Assembly: GCF_014648435.1 (NCBI RefSeq)
Contig: NZ_BMRC01000020.1
Location: forward strand, 66,425 to 130,424
Direction of reading: 5' to 3'
DNA from: Nonomuraea spiralis
GTDB taxonomy: Bacteria; Actinomycetota; Actinomycetes; Streptosporangiales; Streptosporangiaceae
Length of the DNA stretch: 64,000 nucleotides
Position 1 is the first letter of the stretch; the number at the start of each line of letters is the position of its first letter. A model generated the notes under the pieces. The model made no database searches. It was not told the origin of the DNA and was given only the letters and a program-made list of their open reading frames with translations. Both the position numbers and the translations under genes were made by a program. Positions 41,082 to 49,612 of the stretch are shown piece after piece.

Positions 41082-41954
41082 TCAGACGCCCGCCGCCGCG
41101 CGGCTCAGGCCGCCGTAGAGACCGAACAGGCGGACGGCGCCGTCGTCCTTGCCGGCCTGTTCCTCCAGCAGCGACCAGCAGCGCGCGGTCAGCGTACGGG
41201 CCCGGGCGCCGGGCCAGGGCCGAGGGAGCAGTTCGGGAGGGAGCAGCGGGTCGGCCTCCATCGCGCGGGTGAACTCCGCGGCCAGTTCCACCGCGATGGT
41301 CAGCCGCCGCGCCGCGGACGGTTCGGGGGGCTCGGTGTGATCCTGGAGGAGCCGGAGCCGGGGCTCCGCCACTGCGGCGAGCCGGTCGTAACGTCCGGCG
41401 ATCTCGTCCAGCGGCCACATGGTCCGGGCGAGCGCGACGGGATCGTTCTCCTCGCCGCGGCGGAGGTCCCGGGTGGTCAGGAAGGTGACGTGGCCCAGGA
41501 CGTCCAGGCGGCGGGCGTGCTCCTCGACGTAGGGCTCCCACGGATTGGCGCTGACGTAGAGGCCCCCGTGGACGGCGGCGCCGCCCAGGAGGGTGAGCGC
41601 GGCGCGCAGCGCGTCGCGCGCGGGCCGGGCGCTCTCCGGGACGGTGAAGGCGACGAGATGCCACGTGCCGTCCCAGGGGGCGAGCCCGGCGTCCTGGCGG
41701 AAGGCGTGGGTGACGAACTCGACGTCGAGCCCCATCGCACGTCCGGTGTCGCCGGTGGCGCGCAGGATCGCCTTGCGCCCACGCCCTTCCTGGACGAACC
41801 GTCCCTCGGCGACCAGCCGTTTGATGCACAGGCGCACCTGCTGATCGTTCATGTCCAGAAGTCCGGCGGTCGCGTAGAGCTCGCCGGCGTCGACCGTGAG
41901 ATCGGTGCGGACGAGCGCCTCGACGAGCATTCGGGTGGGGACATGGACATCCAT
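41082..41954 (-). CDS. PaaX-family transcriptional regulator
   Basis: A 290-aa protein with the three PaaX parts: an N-terminal winged HTH (RMLVEALVRTDLTVDAGELY; NDQQVRLCIKRLVAEGRFVQ), the Cas2-like central domain (WDGTWHLVAFTVPESARPAR; GGLYVSANPWEP) and the C-terminal helical domain ending LLEEQAGKDDGAVRLFGLYG. PaaX proteins classically sense phenylacetyl-CoA or related acyl-CoAs. The ATG at 41954 is chosen. It is the last gene of a four-gene run, has its own operator copy in front, and converges with protein A. Confidence 0.83.
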   Translation of the reverse strand: MDVHVPTRMLVEALVRTDLTVDAGELYATAGLLDMNDQQVRLCIKRLVAEGRFVQEGRGRKAILRATGDTGRAMGLDVEFVTHAFRQDAGLAPWDGTWHLVAFTVPESARPARDALRAALTLLGGAAVHGGLYVSANPWEPYVEEHARRLDVLGHVTFLTTRDLRRGEENDPVALARTMWPLDEIAGRYDRLAAVAEPRLRLLQDHTEPPEPSAARRLTIAVELAAEFTRAMEADPLLPPELLPRPWPGARARTLTARCWSLLEEQAGKDDGAVRLFGLYGGLSRAAAGV

Positions 41955-41959
41955 GCGGA

Positions 41960-41980
41960 CTATCGTATCCAATCCGATCG
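41960..41980. promoter_or_regulatory. CTATCG-N9-CGATCG operator, copy 2, before the PaaX-type gene
   Basis: Arms CTATCG (41960-41965) and CGATCG (41975-41980), nine-base spacer, one mismatch to copy 1. It fills the 26-bp gap between the serine hydrolase stop and the PaaX-type start, implying an internal, autoregulated promoter. Confidence 0.65.
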
Positions 41981-43192
41981 TTAGCGGCCGATGACCTGGG
42001 TCACCGCGTCGAGCAGGGTGCGGTGACGGGCGTCGGCCAGGGCGTCGGCGGGCATCGTACGCGGCAGGAAGGCCAGAGCCAGACCCCGGCGCGGATCGCC
42101 CAGACCCAGGGCGCCGCCGATGCCCGGATGGCCGAAGGCCGTGGGGGACCCGAGACACCACGCGCGGCTGGGCAGCGCGAACCCGCACCCGAAGGCCGAG
42201 GGGACGCCGAGCACCCGGTCCCGTCCGGCGGCGCGCGGCCGGACGGCCGCGCGCCAGGTCCGCTCGCCGACGAGCGGAGGCTCGGAGCCGGACGGGGATC
42301 CGGCGCCGGGCGAGGATTTGGCATCGGGCGATTCGACGCGAGGCAGGAGCAGGGCGTAGAGGCGGGCCAGGGAGCGGGCCGTGGCGACGGCGTTGGCGGC
42401 AGGCAGGTGGGCGGCGAGGGTCTCCGGACGGGCCACCCACCGGTCGGGCGGCTCGGTGAGCGCTCCGCCCACGGTCATCGCCGCCCACAACGGCGTCCCG
42501 GGGCGGGCGACGACGGCGGTGGTCATCCGGACCAGGAACGGGACGCGCGTGGCGGCGTGCACGGGCGCGGGCGGCGGGCCCGCGTGCGCGCCGCCGATGC
42601 CGATCGCCAGGCCGCGTGGCCGGCACACCAGCTCGTCGAGCACCTCGCCGAGCCGTCCGCCGGTGACGCGGCGGACGAGTTCGTCGGCGAGCGTTCCCCA
42701 CGTGACCGCGTGGTAACCGGGCCGGCCCGGTGGCCAGCGCGGCGGCTCGCCGGCGAGGACGTCGGCCAGCGGACGCCCGTCCAGCACCTCCGCGAGGGTG
42801 ACGGCGCGCGCGGGAGCGATGAGCCCGGCCTGATGGCTCAGCATGTGGGCGACCGTGATCCCGGACTTGCCGTGACGGGCGAACTCGGGCCAGTACCTGG
42901 CCACGGGCGCGTCGAAGTCGAGGTCACCGCGGTCGGCGAGCACCGCCAGGCAGGCGGCCGCGATGCCCTTGGAGGCGGAGAAGACCACCTGCCGGGTCTC
43001 CGGACCGTAAGGGCCGGACGCGTCGTTCCCGGCATACAGATCGACGACGGCCTTGCCGCGGTGGATGACGTGCAGCCCCGCGCCGTGCTCGCCCGGCCTG
43101 CTCATGATCGCGGCGAACGCCCGCCGGACCGGCTCCCACCCGGGGCCGACGTCGCCGCGAACCACGGGGACCGTGCGATCGGCCGCGCTCAT
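41981..43192 (-). CDS. Beta-lactamase-fold serine hydrolase (esterase class C type)
   Basis: A 403-aa protein of the serine beta-lactamase/EstB group: catalytic SxxK as SASKGIAAACLAVLADRGDL (Ser at about 90), a YHAVTWG Tyr motif around 180 and GHPGIGG near the C-terminus in place of KTG. No signal peptide is seen, so it probably acts inside the cell as an esterase or lactonase, which would suit a pathway with a possible Baeyer-Villiger ester. The Pro/Ser-rich insert SPDAKSSPGAGSPSGSEPP is a linker. ATG overlaps the upstream stop (ATGA). Confidence 0.8.
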   Translation of the reverse strand: MSAADRTVPVVRGDVGPGWEPVRRAFAAIMSRPGEHGAGLHVIHRGKAVVDLYAGNDASGPYGPETRQVVFSASKGIAAACLAVLADRGDLDFDAPVARYWPEFARHGKSGITVAHMLSHQAGLIAPARAVTLAEVLDGRPLADVLAGEPPRWPPGRPGYHAVTWGTLADELVRRVTGGRLGEVLDELVCRPRGLAIGIGGAHAGPPPAPVHAATRVPFLVRMTTAVVARPGTPLWAAMTVGGALTEPPDRWVARPETLAAHLPAANAVATARSLARLYALLLPRVESPDAKSSPGAGSPSGSEPPLVGERTWRAAVRPRAAGRDRVLGVPSAFGCGFALPSRAWCLGSPTAFGHPGIGGALGLGDPRRGLALAFLPRTMPADALADARHRTLLDAVTQVIGR

Positions 43193-44373
43193 GGGGTCCG
43201 GTCCACTCTGACCACCTCGTCGCGGCCGGTGCGCGGCGGGTCGCAGTGGGCGGACAGTTCCTCGAAGTACCTCTCCGGGTCGAGCACGGCGTCCGGGGGG
43301 TGGACGCCGGGAGCGCGCACCGAGCCGTCGAGGATCTGCGCGGCCGCCAGCGACAACGGGATCCCGGTCGCCCTGGCCATCCCGCGCGGTGAGCCGATCA
43401 GCCGCGCCCCGATCCGGCACGGCCGCCCGTCCCGGACGCCGGTGGCCAGCGCGAAGAAGGGCGGCAGCGCGCCGGGGCCGCGCAGCGAGAGCCGGCGCAG
43501 GGCGGAGCGGGCGAAGCGGCCGGCGGTCGGGCTCTCGATCGCGGCCGCGGCCTGTTCCAGGGACAGGCTTCCCCGGTCGATCTCCTCGCGCAAGGTCATC
43601 AGGTACGCGGCCGTCTCCGGCTTGACCACCATGACGCAGGCGGAGTCACGGATGATCGAGCAGGTCATCGGGAGGGTCAGCGGTTCGGGATGGCCGACGG
43701 TGTAGGCGGTGCCGGCGCCCAGCCCCGGGTAGTCGAGCCTGACCGGTTCGAGCGGCGGCCGTTCGGCGGGCGCGCCGCCGGCCCAAATGCGGATCGTGCC
43801 GGACAACTGCTGCATCCAGTGGACGACGGCGGCCGACTCCCCGCCCGCCGCGCCGTCAGCGGGATCGTCGCCGACGAACGGGACGTCCACCGGCCAGGCG
43901 GTGTGGACGTCCTCGACGGTGTCCAGCTCACGGGTCGCCAGCGCGGCCAGCATGTTGCTGGTGCCCGGGCTCGCGCCGGCTCCGATCACGGCGATCACGC
44001 CCGCGTCCCGCGCCTGGGCGTCCATGGCGAGCATGTCCAGCGTCGGCTCCCAATCGTCGCAGATGTCGGCGTAATGGGTGCGGCTCTCGATCGCCGCCCG
44101 CAGGATCGGCACGCCGAGCCGGAAGAACGGGCCGGTGGTGTTGACGACCAGGTCGGCGTCGCGGAAGAGCTCGCGCAGCCGTACCGGATCGGAGGCGTCC
44201 ACTGTCGCGGCCGAGGCGTTCGCGTACTTGACGGCCAGCCGCGCGGCGGCGGCGGTGTCGCGGTCGGCGATCACCAGCTCGGCGATGTCCGCCCGCCCGG
44301 CCAGCGCCTCGACGACGGGCCTGCCCATCGCTCCGGCGCCACCCAGAGCGACCACCCGGTACTGCTCACCCAT
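43189..44373 (-). CDS. Saccharopine dehydrogenase-like NAD(P)-binding protein B
   Basis: A 394-aa paralogue of protein A (39896): YRVVALGGAGAMGRPVVEAL, LVVNTTGPFFRLGVPILRAA, THYADICDDWEPTLDMLAMD, GVIAVIGAGASPGTSNMLAA. Identity is spread over the whole length, including the conserved CDDWEPTL. It sits between the flavin monooxygenase gene (8-bp overlap) and the serine hydrolase gene (ATGA), so all three are one translational unit. A role as reductase or as non-catalytic partner of A is possible. Confidence 0.8.
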   Translation of the reverse strand: MGEQYRVVALGGAGAMGRPVVEALAGRADIAELVIADRDTAAAARLAVKYANASAATVDASDPVRLRELFRDADLVVNTTGPFFRLGVPILRAAIESRTHYADICDDWEPTLDMLAMDAQARDAGVIAVIGAGASPGTSNMLAALATRELDTVEDVHTAWPVDVPFVGDDPADGAAGGESAAVVHWMQQLSGTIRIWAGGAPAERPPLEPVRLDYPGLGAGTAYTVGHPEPLTLPMTCSIIRDSACVMVVKPETAAYLMTLREEIDRGSLSLEQAAAAIESPTAGRFARSALRRLSLRGPGALPPFFALATGVRDGRPCRIGARLIGSPRGMARATGIPLSLAAAQILDGSVRAPGVHPPDAVLDPERYFEELSAHCDPPRTGRDEVVRVDRTP

Positions 44374-45826
44374 CGAAGACCATCCCCTTTCGGACGTCGA
44401 GGAACGCCGACCTCAGCCGGTCGGTCAGGTAGTTCTGGCCGACCGTCCACGGCGCGCGGTCACCCTGCTGCGGGAACAGGTGTGCCGCGCGCTGGACATA
44501 GGCGGAGGTCAGGTCGAGCAGCGGACGGCGGGCCAGGCCGCGCGGAAGCACGGGCATCGCGGTGGTCAGGCCGTGCCGCCTCATGTGGTCCAGCAGCCGG
44601 ACGACGTAGCGGGAGGACAGCTCCGCCCGCAGCGTCCAGGACGCGTTGGTGTACCCGACGCAGAAGGCCAGGTTGGGCACGCCGCTCAGCATCAGTCCGC
44701 GGTAGGCGGTGGTCCCGGCCAGGTCGACCGGGCGACCGTGCACCGACACGGCGATCCCGCCGAGGGGGATCAGCGACAGGCCCGTCGCGGAGACGATCAC
44801 CTCCGCCGCCAGCCTCCGCCCGGACTCCAGCTCGATCCCGTCCTCGATGAGACGGGTGATCCGGTCGGTGACCACCGAGACGCGCCCGGCGGCCACCTCG
44901 CGGAAGAGGTCGCCGTTGGGGACGACGCACAGCCGCTGGTCCCACGGCTGGTACCGGGGGGTGAAGTGCCGGTCGAGGAAAGCGGGGTCGGGCAGGTACC
45001 GCAGGATGCCCTTGCGCAGGTGCCGTTTGGTCTGCTCCGGGAAGCGCCTGCTCAGCCAGTAGGTGAGCTGGCTGCTCAGGACGTTCTTGGCGCGGACGAG
45101 CCGGTGGACCGTACGTGCGGGAAGCAGGCGGCGCAGCGTGTCGGCCGCCGGGTCCACGTCGGGCAGGGAGCTCAGGTAGGTCGGGGAGCGCTGCAGCATG
45201 GTGACGTGCCCCGCCCGCCCCGCCCGCTTGGCCAGTGCGGGCACCAGGGTGACCGCGGTGGCTCCGCTGCCGATCACCACGGTCTTCCTGCCGGCCACGT
45301 CGAGGTCGTCCGGCCAGAACTGCGGGTGCACGAACCGGCCGCCGAAGTCCTCGACACCCTCGAACTCCGGCTGGTGGCCGTGGTCGTAGTCGTAGTAGCC
45401 GGCGCAGACGTACAGGAACGAGCACGTCCACGTCCCGCGGGTGGTGTCCACCGTCCACCGGCACCGCTCCCAGGACCAGTCGGCGGCCAGGACCTTGGCC
45501 TGGTGATGGATGTGCCGGTCGATGCCGTGGTCCCGGGCGGTGTCCTCGATGTAGCGGCGGATGTCGTCGCCGTCGGCCAGGGATTTCCGGCCGCGCCAGG
45601 GCTGGAAGGCGTAACTGAGGGTGAAGATGTCGGAGTCCGAGCGGACGCCTGGATAGCGGAACAGGTCCCAGGTGCCGCCGGGACGGTCTCTGGCCTCCAG
45701 CACCGCGTAGGTCCTTCCGGGTTGCCGCTGGAGATGCCACGCGGCGCCGATGCCGGACAGGCCGGCGCCGATGATCAGTACGTCGACATGACGTGGGGAA
45801 TCGGCCGCGTCAGCTTCGCTCGTCAT
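44366..45826 (-). CDS. Flavin-containing monooxygenase (Baeyer-Villiger type)
   Basis: A 486-aa class B flavoprotein monooxygenase. FAD motif VDVLIIGAGLSGIGAAWHLQ, then RPGGTWDLFRYPGVRSDSDI (conserved GTW and RYPG of Baeyer-Villiger/FMO enzymes), the NADPH motif KTVVIGSGATAVTLVPALA at about 195, and ATGLSLIPLGG. The family fingerprint region is weaker: FGGRFVHPQFWPDDL lacks the full FxGxxxHxxxWP/D form but keeps the position. It oxidises a ketone or heteroatom with NADPH and O2. First of the four-gene operon; GAGAGGTGG precedes the ATG at 45826. Confidence 0.85.
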   Translation of the reverse strand: MTSEADAADSPRHVDVLIIGAGLSGIGAAWHLQRQPGRTYAVLEARDRPGGTWDLFRYPGVRSDSDIFTLSYAFQPWRGRKSLADGDDIRRYIEDTARDHGIDRHIHHQAKVLAADWSWERCRWTVDTTRGTWTCSFLYVCAGYYDYDHGHQPEFEGVEDFGGRFVHPQFWPDDLDVAGRKTVVIGSGATAVTLVPALAKRAGRAGHVTMLQRSPTYLSSLPDVDPAADTLRRLLPARTVHRLVRAKNVLSSQLTYWLSRRFPEQTKRHLRKGILRYLPDPAFLDRHFTPRYQPWDQRLCVVPNGDLFREVAAGRVSVVTDRITRLIEDGIELESGRRLAAEVIVSATGLSLIPLGGIAVSVHGRPVDLAGTTAYRGLMLSGVPNLAFCVGYTNASWTLRAELSSRYVVRLLDHMRRHGLTTAMPVLPRGLARRPLLDLTSAYVQRAAHLFPQQGDRAPWTVGQNYLTDRLRSAFLDVRKGMVFDG

Positions 45827-45854
45827 GAACGCCACCTCTCTTTCGCGTTCAAAA

Positions 45855-45875
45855 CTATCGTATTCAGAACGAGCG
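45855..45875. promoter_or_regulatory. CTATCG-N9-CGAGCG operator, copy 3, before the flavin monooxygenase operon
   Basis: CTATCG at 45855-45860 with a degenerate right arm CGAGCG at 45870-45875 and the same nine-base spacing. The flank ACTATCGTAT is shared with copy 2. It is 29 bp before the ATG at 45826. Confidence 0.6.
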
Positions 45876-45989
45876 TAGCAATTTTGATGCGTTGCAATCA
45901 CGGCATGACGGACCAGCGGCACGTGCGACACCCGGCGCGCCCGCCCGCGGCCCCATCTGCCGGCGCCGGCTGATCTCCGTCAGGAGTTG

Positions 45990-46811
45990 TCAGAACCGGT
46001 AACGGTCGATCGCGGTGAACTTCCTGGCCAGCTTCGGGCTGAGACCGATGAGCCGGTTGGCCAGGCGGTAGACCGCCGGCATCCCCGGCGGTGCGGGGAG
46101 CCGGGCGGCCAGCATCTCTTCGACCAGTTCCAGATCGGGGTCCCAGCGCTCGGGCTCGTGCGGGTCATCGAAGCCGCCGTGGCGTACCAGGGCGCCGAGG
46201 GCCCGGGTGCTGCGCATCCGCTTGAGGATCCGTACGGCGTAGCGCGGGTAGTTGTTGAACGCCACCTCCCCGTGGGGGAAGTGGCCGGTCAACCGGTTGA
46301 GCAGGGCCGTGAACTCGGCCTCGGTGAGGAAGGGGAGCAGTCCGTCGCAGACGACGACGGCGGCCCGGTCGCCGGGGAGCGCGTCGAGCCATCGCGGATC
46401 CGTCACGTCGGTGGCGACGGCGTGCACGTTCGCGCGGTGCGGCAGGACCTGTTCGCGCACCTTCACGACCCCGGGCAGGTCGACGTCGTACCAGTCCACG
46501 GTCTCCGGAGGGGCGACGCGGACGACCCTCGTGTCCAGCCCGACGCCCAGGTCCAGCACCACCGCGTCCGGATGCCGGGAGATGAACCCGCGCACCACGT
46601 CGTCCAGCATCTTGGACCGCATCGCCACGTCCACCGCCTTGGCGCGCGGCACGACGATGTCGTCCGGGTTGTAGCCGATCTTCATGGCGACCTCGTCGGA
46701 CAGGGTGTCGCCGAGGACGGAGAAGCGGGAGCGGCTGTCGAGCGCCCTGCCGGCCAGTGTCACATAGAGGGTCTCTTCCACTGGTGTCAAGGCCGGGAGA
46801 ACGGTTGCCAT
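45990..46811 (-). CDS. Class I SAM-dependent methyltransferase (LCMT/TcmP-like)
   Basis: A 273-aa protein of the leucine carboxyl methyltransferase-like group: SRFSVLGDTLSDEVAMKIGY, RSKMLDDVVRGFISRHPDAV, the SAM motif VLDLGVGLDTRVVRVAPPET, VDWYDVDLPGVVKVREQVLP and VVVCDGLLPFLTEAEFTALL. Actinobacterial members O-methylate carboxyl or hydroxyl groups of small molecules. The ATG at 46811 has GAAGGG upstream. It is divergent from the MarR/GbsR-type gene, and a long palindrome lies 48 bp upstream. Confidence 0.85.
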   Translation of the reverse strand: MATVLPALTPVEETLYVTLAGRALDSRSRFSVLGDTLSDEVAMKIGYNPDDIVVPRAKAVDVAMRSKMLDDVVRGFISRHPDAVVLDLGVGLDTRVVRVAPPETVDWYDVDLPGVVKVREQVLPHRANVHAVATDVTDPRWLDALPGDRAAVVVCDGLLPFLTEAEFTALLNRLTGHFPHGEVAFNNYPRYAVRILKRMRSTRALGALVRHGGFDDPHEPERWDPDLELVEEMLAARLPAPPGMPAVYRLANRLIGLSPKLARKFTAIDRYRF

Positions 46812-46858
46812 GGTGTGACCCTTCGTCGTCCGCGCGTCGGCCGATGGTTTCGGCCGTG

Positions 46859-46879
46859 TGAAACACATGTTGTGTTTCA
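46859..46879. promoter_or_regulatory. 21-bp perfect palindrome between methyltransferase and MarR/GbsR-type genes
   Basis: Arms TGAAACACA (46859-46867) and TGTGTTTCA (46871-46879) around TGT. Length and symmetry fit an operator for the divergently encoded winged-helix regulator at 47014. It is nearer the methyltransferase (48 bp) than the regulator (135 bp). Confidence 0.65.
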
Positions 46880-47013
46880 TCCTAGGTCAAGCGGAGGTGG
46901 TGCTGCGATGCCTATTTGTGCTGGTGATACAGCTAATTCGTTGCAATGGCTGTAGGCTGTCACGGGTACGTGGAAGACGACCGATGTTGCAATGAGGAGC
47001 GAGAGGAGCGCGC

Positions 47014-47739
47014 ATGCCAGGGGCCCGGCTGACTCATGAGGAGCGGCGGCGGATCGCCGACGGGCTGGCCGAGGGGCTCGGTTACGCGGAGATCGCCAGG
47101 CGGCTGGCGCGGCCGACCTCGACGATCAGCCGCGAGGTCGGCCGCAACGGCGGTCCCGACGGCTATCGCGCGGACCCCGCGCAGAAGGCGACCGGCGAAC
47201 GCGCCCGCCGGGTCAGGAAGACCGAGCCCGAACCCGCCGCCGTCCGCGCCTTCGAGGAGGAGTTCGCCGCGATGATGGTACGCACCGGCCTGCCACGGAT
47301 GCCCGCCAGGGTGCTGGCCGGCCTGCTCAGCAGCGAGCACGGCGCGCTGACCGCCGCCGAGCTGGTCCACCGCCTCCAGGTCAGCCCGGCGTCGGTGTCC
47401 AAGGCGGTCACCTATCTGGAAGGCATCCGGCTGCTCAGGCGCGAGAAGTCGGGGCGGCGCGAGCTCTACAGCACCGACGACGACGTCTGGTTCGAGGCGT
47501 GCGTCGGAGTGACGCAGGTCTGCGAGGTCTGGGCAGGCTCGGCTCGGCGCGGGGCCGCGCTGTTCGGCGGCACTCCGGCCGGGCGCCGCCTGGACGAGGT
47601 GGGCCGCTACTTCGAATGCGTCGGCGCCGACATGAACGAGGCGGCCGAACGCTGGCGCCAGGTCTTCACGGCTCGGCGCACCTCGGGGAACCTGCTCTCA
47701 CGCGCTCAGGACGACCCCCGGCCCGGCCTTCGAACGTGA
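47014..47739 (+). CDS. MarR/GbsR-type regulator with N-terminal IS30-like HTH
   Basis: A 241-aa protein with two DNA-binding modules. Residues 5-50 (RLTHEERRRIADGLAEGLGY, AEIARRLARPTSTISREVGR) are the HTH_38 form found in IS30 transposases. From about residue 75 a MarR/GbsR winged helix follows (FAAMMVRTGLPRMPARVLAG, ELVHRLQVSPASVSKAVTYL, LRREKSGRRELYS). The IS30-like module shows no catalytic part, so it serves DNA binding. GAGGAG lies upstream of the ATG. It probably represses the divergent methyltransferase. Confidence 0.82.
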   Translation: MPGARLTHEERRRIADGLAEGLGYAEIARRLARPTSTISREVGRNGGPDGYRADPAQKATGERARRVRKTEPEPAAVRAFEEEFAAMMVRTGLPRMPARVLAGLLSSEHGALTAAELVHRLQVSPASVSKAVTYLEGIRLLRREKSGRRELYSTDDDVWFEACVGVTQVCEVWAGSARRGAALFGGTPAGRRLDEVGRYFECVGADMNEAAERWRQVFTARRTSGNLLSRAQDDPRPGLRT

Positions 47740-48119
47740 GAACCACCGGTGGGGCGAGTGGGCTCCCGCCGCCGGGCAACACCACCCAGGGCTCGAAGGA
47801 CCTGGAGGCCAGCCGGGCGACTGATTGCAACCATCGCCTGCCGCGTGGCGGCGGCCACGCACAGGGCCGGCGGGAGGCGGCCGCACAGCCGTACGATCTG
47901 CTCGGCCGTCCGTGTGTCGTCGAGCGGCGCCGGCATCCGCACGAGCGCCGCCGGTGGGTGGCGCGCGACGTCGATCTAGCGGGGAGTGCCGTCAGTGTCA
48001 ACCTCCGGCGGGCCTTGACCTCCCCTCCGGGTGGACGGGTGCTTCCGTCGTTCGTAGGAAGGTCGAACTCATCTCCGGTGGGGAGTTCCTGGACAACGAG
48101 CGCCCCTAGCGTGGTGATC
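47740..48119. other. 380-bp gap with an NB-ARC-like relic on the minus strand
   Basis: On the minus strand, about 47962-47830 reads DDTRTAEQIVRLCGRLPPAL followed by CVAAATRQ. This is like the RxCGxLPLAL helix of NB-ARC ATPases in SARP/AfsR regulators (EIVRLCGGLPLALRIAA). A TAG stop lies just before it and no other motif follows, so only a fragment remains. Nothing else is recognisable here; the plus strand should hold the promoter of the next gene. Confidence 0.45.
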
Positions 48120-49304
48120 ATGAATCACGCATTGCTCAGACGGGGCGTGGCCGCTGCGGTGGCGGTCGGACTTCTGCTCACCGGGCCCGCCGTACAGGCC
48201 AAGTCGAAGCCCGTCACTGTGGCCCTGCCCCAGCCGACAGGTTCACGCGAGATCGGCACGGTCGCGCTGCACCTGCGTGACAGCTCCAGGGGCGACCCAT
48301 GGATCAAGGCACACGACCGGCGTGAGCTGATGGTCAGCCTGTGGTACCCCACCCGTCGTCCGGACGGCCACCCCGCCGCGCCTTGGCTGCCGCCGCGCGC
48401 CGCCGAGGCCTTCTATCGCAACAACGGCCTCTCGCCCGCGGCTGTCAGCCTGCCCATGACCCATGGCCGAGAAGGGGCCCCCGTGGCGGGTCGAGAGCTG
48501 CCCGTCGTACTGTTCTCACCCGGCAACGGCGCCGACCGTTCCATGAACACCGCCACGGTCGAAGAACTGGCCAGCCGGGGCTACATGGTGGTCACGATCG
48601 ATCATCCAGGCGATGCCGGCGAGGTGGAGTTCCCTGACGGCACGGTCACCGGCCGCGTCCTGAAGCCGGTCCCGGTGAGCCGGCTGGGCGAGAAGGCCGA
48701 AGAGATCAAGGTACGGGTGGCCGACACGCGCTTCGTACTGAACCAGCTCAAAAAGCTGAACAAGGGGCAGAACCCCGACGCTGAAGGCCGGAAGCTGCCG
48801 AAGGGGCTGCGCGGCGCGTTCGACCTGGACAGGGTCGGCATGTTCGGCCATTCCGCGGGAGGTGCGACGGCCGCCGCGACGATGCTGGAGGATCGGCGGG
48901 TCAAGGCGGTTCTGAACCTGGACGGACCCGCCCTCGGCAAGGTGGCCGCCAAGGGATTGGCCAAGCCGTACATGCTCATGGAGGCCGAGATCTTCGACAA
49001 GCCCATCCGCGGGCAGAAGGCCTTCTGGTCCCGGCTCAAGGGCTGGCGGCTGCACGTGAAGACCAAGGGCGCCAAGCACAATTCCTATACCGACCTGCCG
49101 CTGGTGTACGAGCAGGCGGCGCCGGTGCTCGGTCTGTCGAAGGAGCAGTTGCAGGCGGTGAACGGGACACTGTCGGCGGCGCGTTCCGTGGCAGTCACCC
49201 GCGCCTACACCGCGGCCTTCTTCGATCTGCATCTACGGCGCAAGGGCGACCTGCTCGACAGGCATTCCTCACGGTATCCCGAGGTGCAGATGATCGCCCG
49301 TTAG
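48120..49304 (+). CDS. Secreted PAF-acetylhydrolase-like alpha/beta hydrolase
   Basis: A 394-aa protein with a signal peptide (LLRRGVAAAVAVGLLLTGPA, cleavage near VQA) and a hydrolase domain: VSLWYPTRR, LPVVLFSPGNGADRSMN, YMVVTIDHPGDAGEVEFPDG, the nucleophile elbow VGMFGHSAGGATAAA (Ser about 245), VLNLDGPALG with the Asp, and KGAKHNSYTDLPL with the His. This order is the plasma PAF-acetylhydrolase type found in actinomycetes. It would cleave short acyl esters outside the cell. Monocistronic, as far as can be seen. Confidence 0.83.
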   Translation: MNHALLRRGVAAAVAVGLLLTGPAVQAKSKPVTVALPQPTGSREIGTVALHLRDSSRGDPWIKAHDRRELMVSLWYPTRRPDGHPAAPWLPPRAAEAFYRNNGLSPAAVSLPMTHGREGAPVAGRELPVVLFSPGNGADRSMNTATVEELASRGYMVVTIDHPGDAGEVEFPDGTVTGRVLKPVPVSRLGEKAEEIKVRVADTRFVLNQLKKLNKGQNPDAEGRKLPKGLRGAFDLDRVGMFGHSAGGATAAATMLEDRRVKAVLNLDGPALGKVAAKGLAKPYMLMEAEIFDKPIRGQKAFWSRLKGWRLHVKTKGAKHNSYTDLPLVYEQAAPVLGLSKEQLQAVNGTLSAARSVAVTRAYTAAFFDLHLRRKGDLLDRHSSRYPEVQMIAR

Positions 49305-49612
49305 GGCTCACACGACCATCCGGCGCGTTCTGCGCGCATTGTTCGCAGGTCAATGTAGAACCGGGTGTTCACGCGCACTGAACGCCGGAATAAGTCGTTG
49401 TCCAGTAGGCCCGCGTAGCCTGCCGGGCATGAGAGCAGTGAAAAGCGAAAGCGCCCGAAGAATCGGGCCTCCGGATTCACCTGGCCTTTCACGCCCCGGC
49501 CAATCCGGCTCAGGACGTGGAGTGGCGGTTCCGGCCCATGTGATCGATGGTCTTCTGGGGCATCGCACGACCTTCCTCTACCACGCGTGATCCGAGCCCG
49601 GAGGAACCTTAG
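49305..49612. other. 308-bp intergenic region
   Basis: No gene is supported. A small hairpin GCCCGA-agaa-TCGGGC at 49453-49468 could end the preceding hydrolase transcript. The remainder would contain the promoter of the DUF4188 gene, which I cannot place. Confidence 0.45.

Noticed and set aside
49339..49590. An 83-codon plus-strand frame in the gap before the DUF4188 gene.
   Set aside because: No motif, poor ribosome site, and a hairpin falls inside; not supported as a gene.
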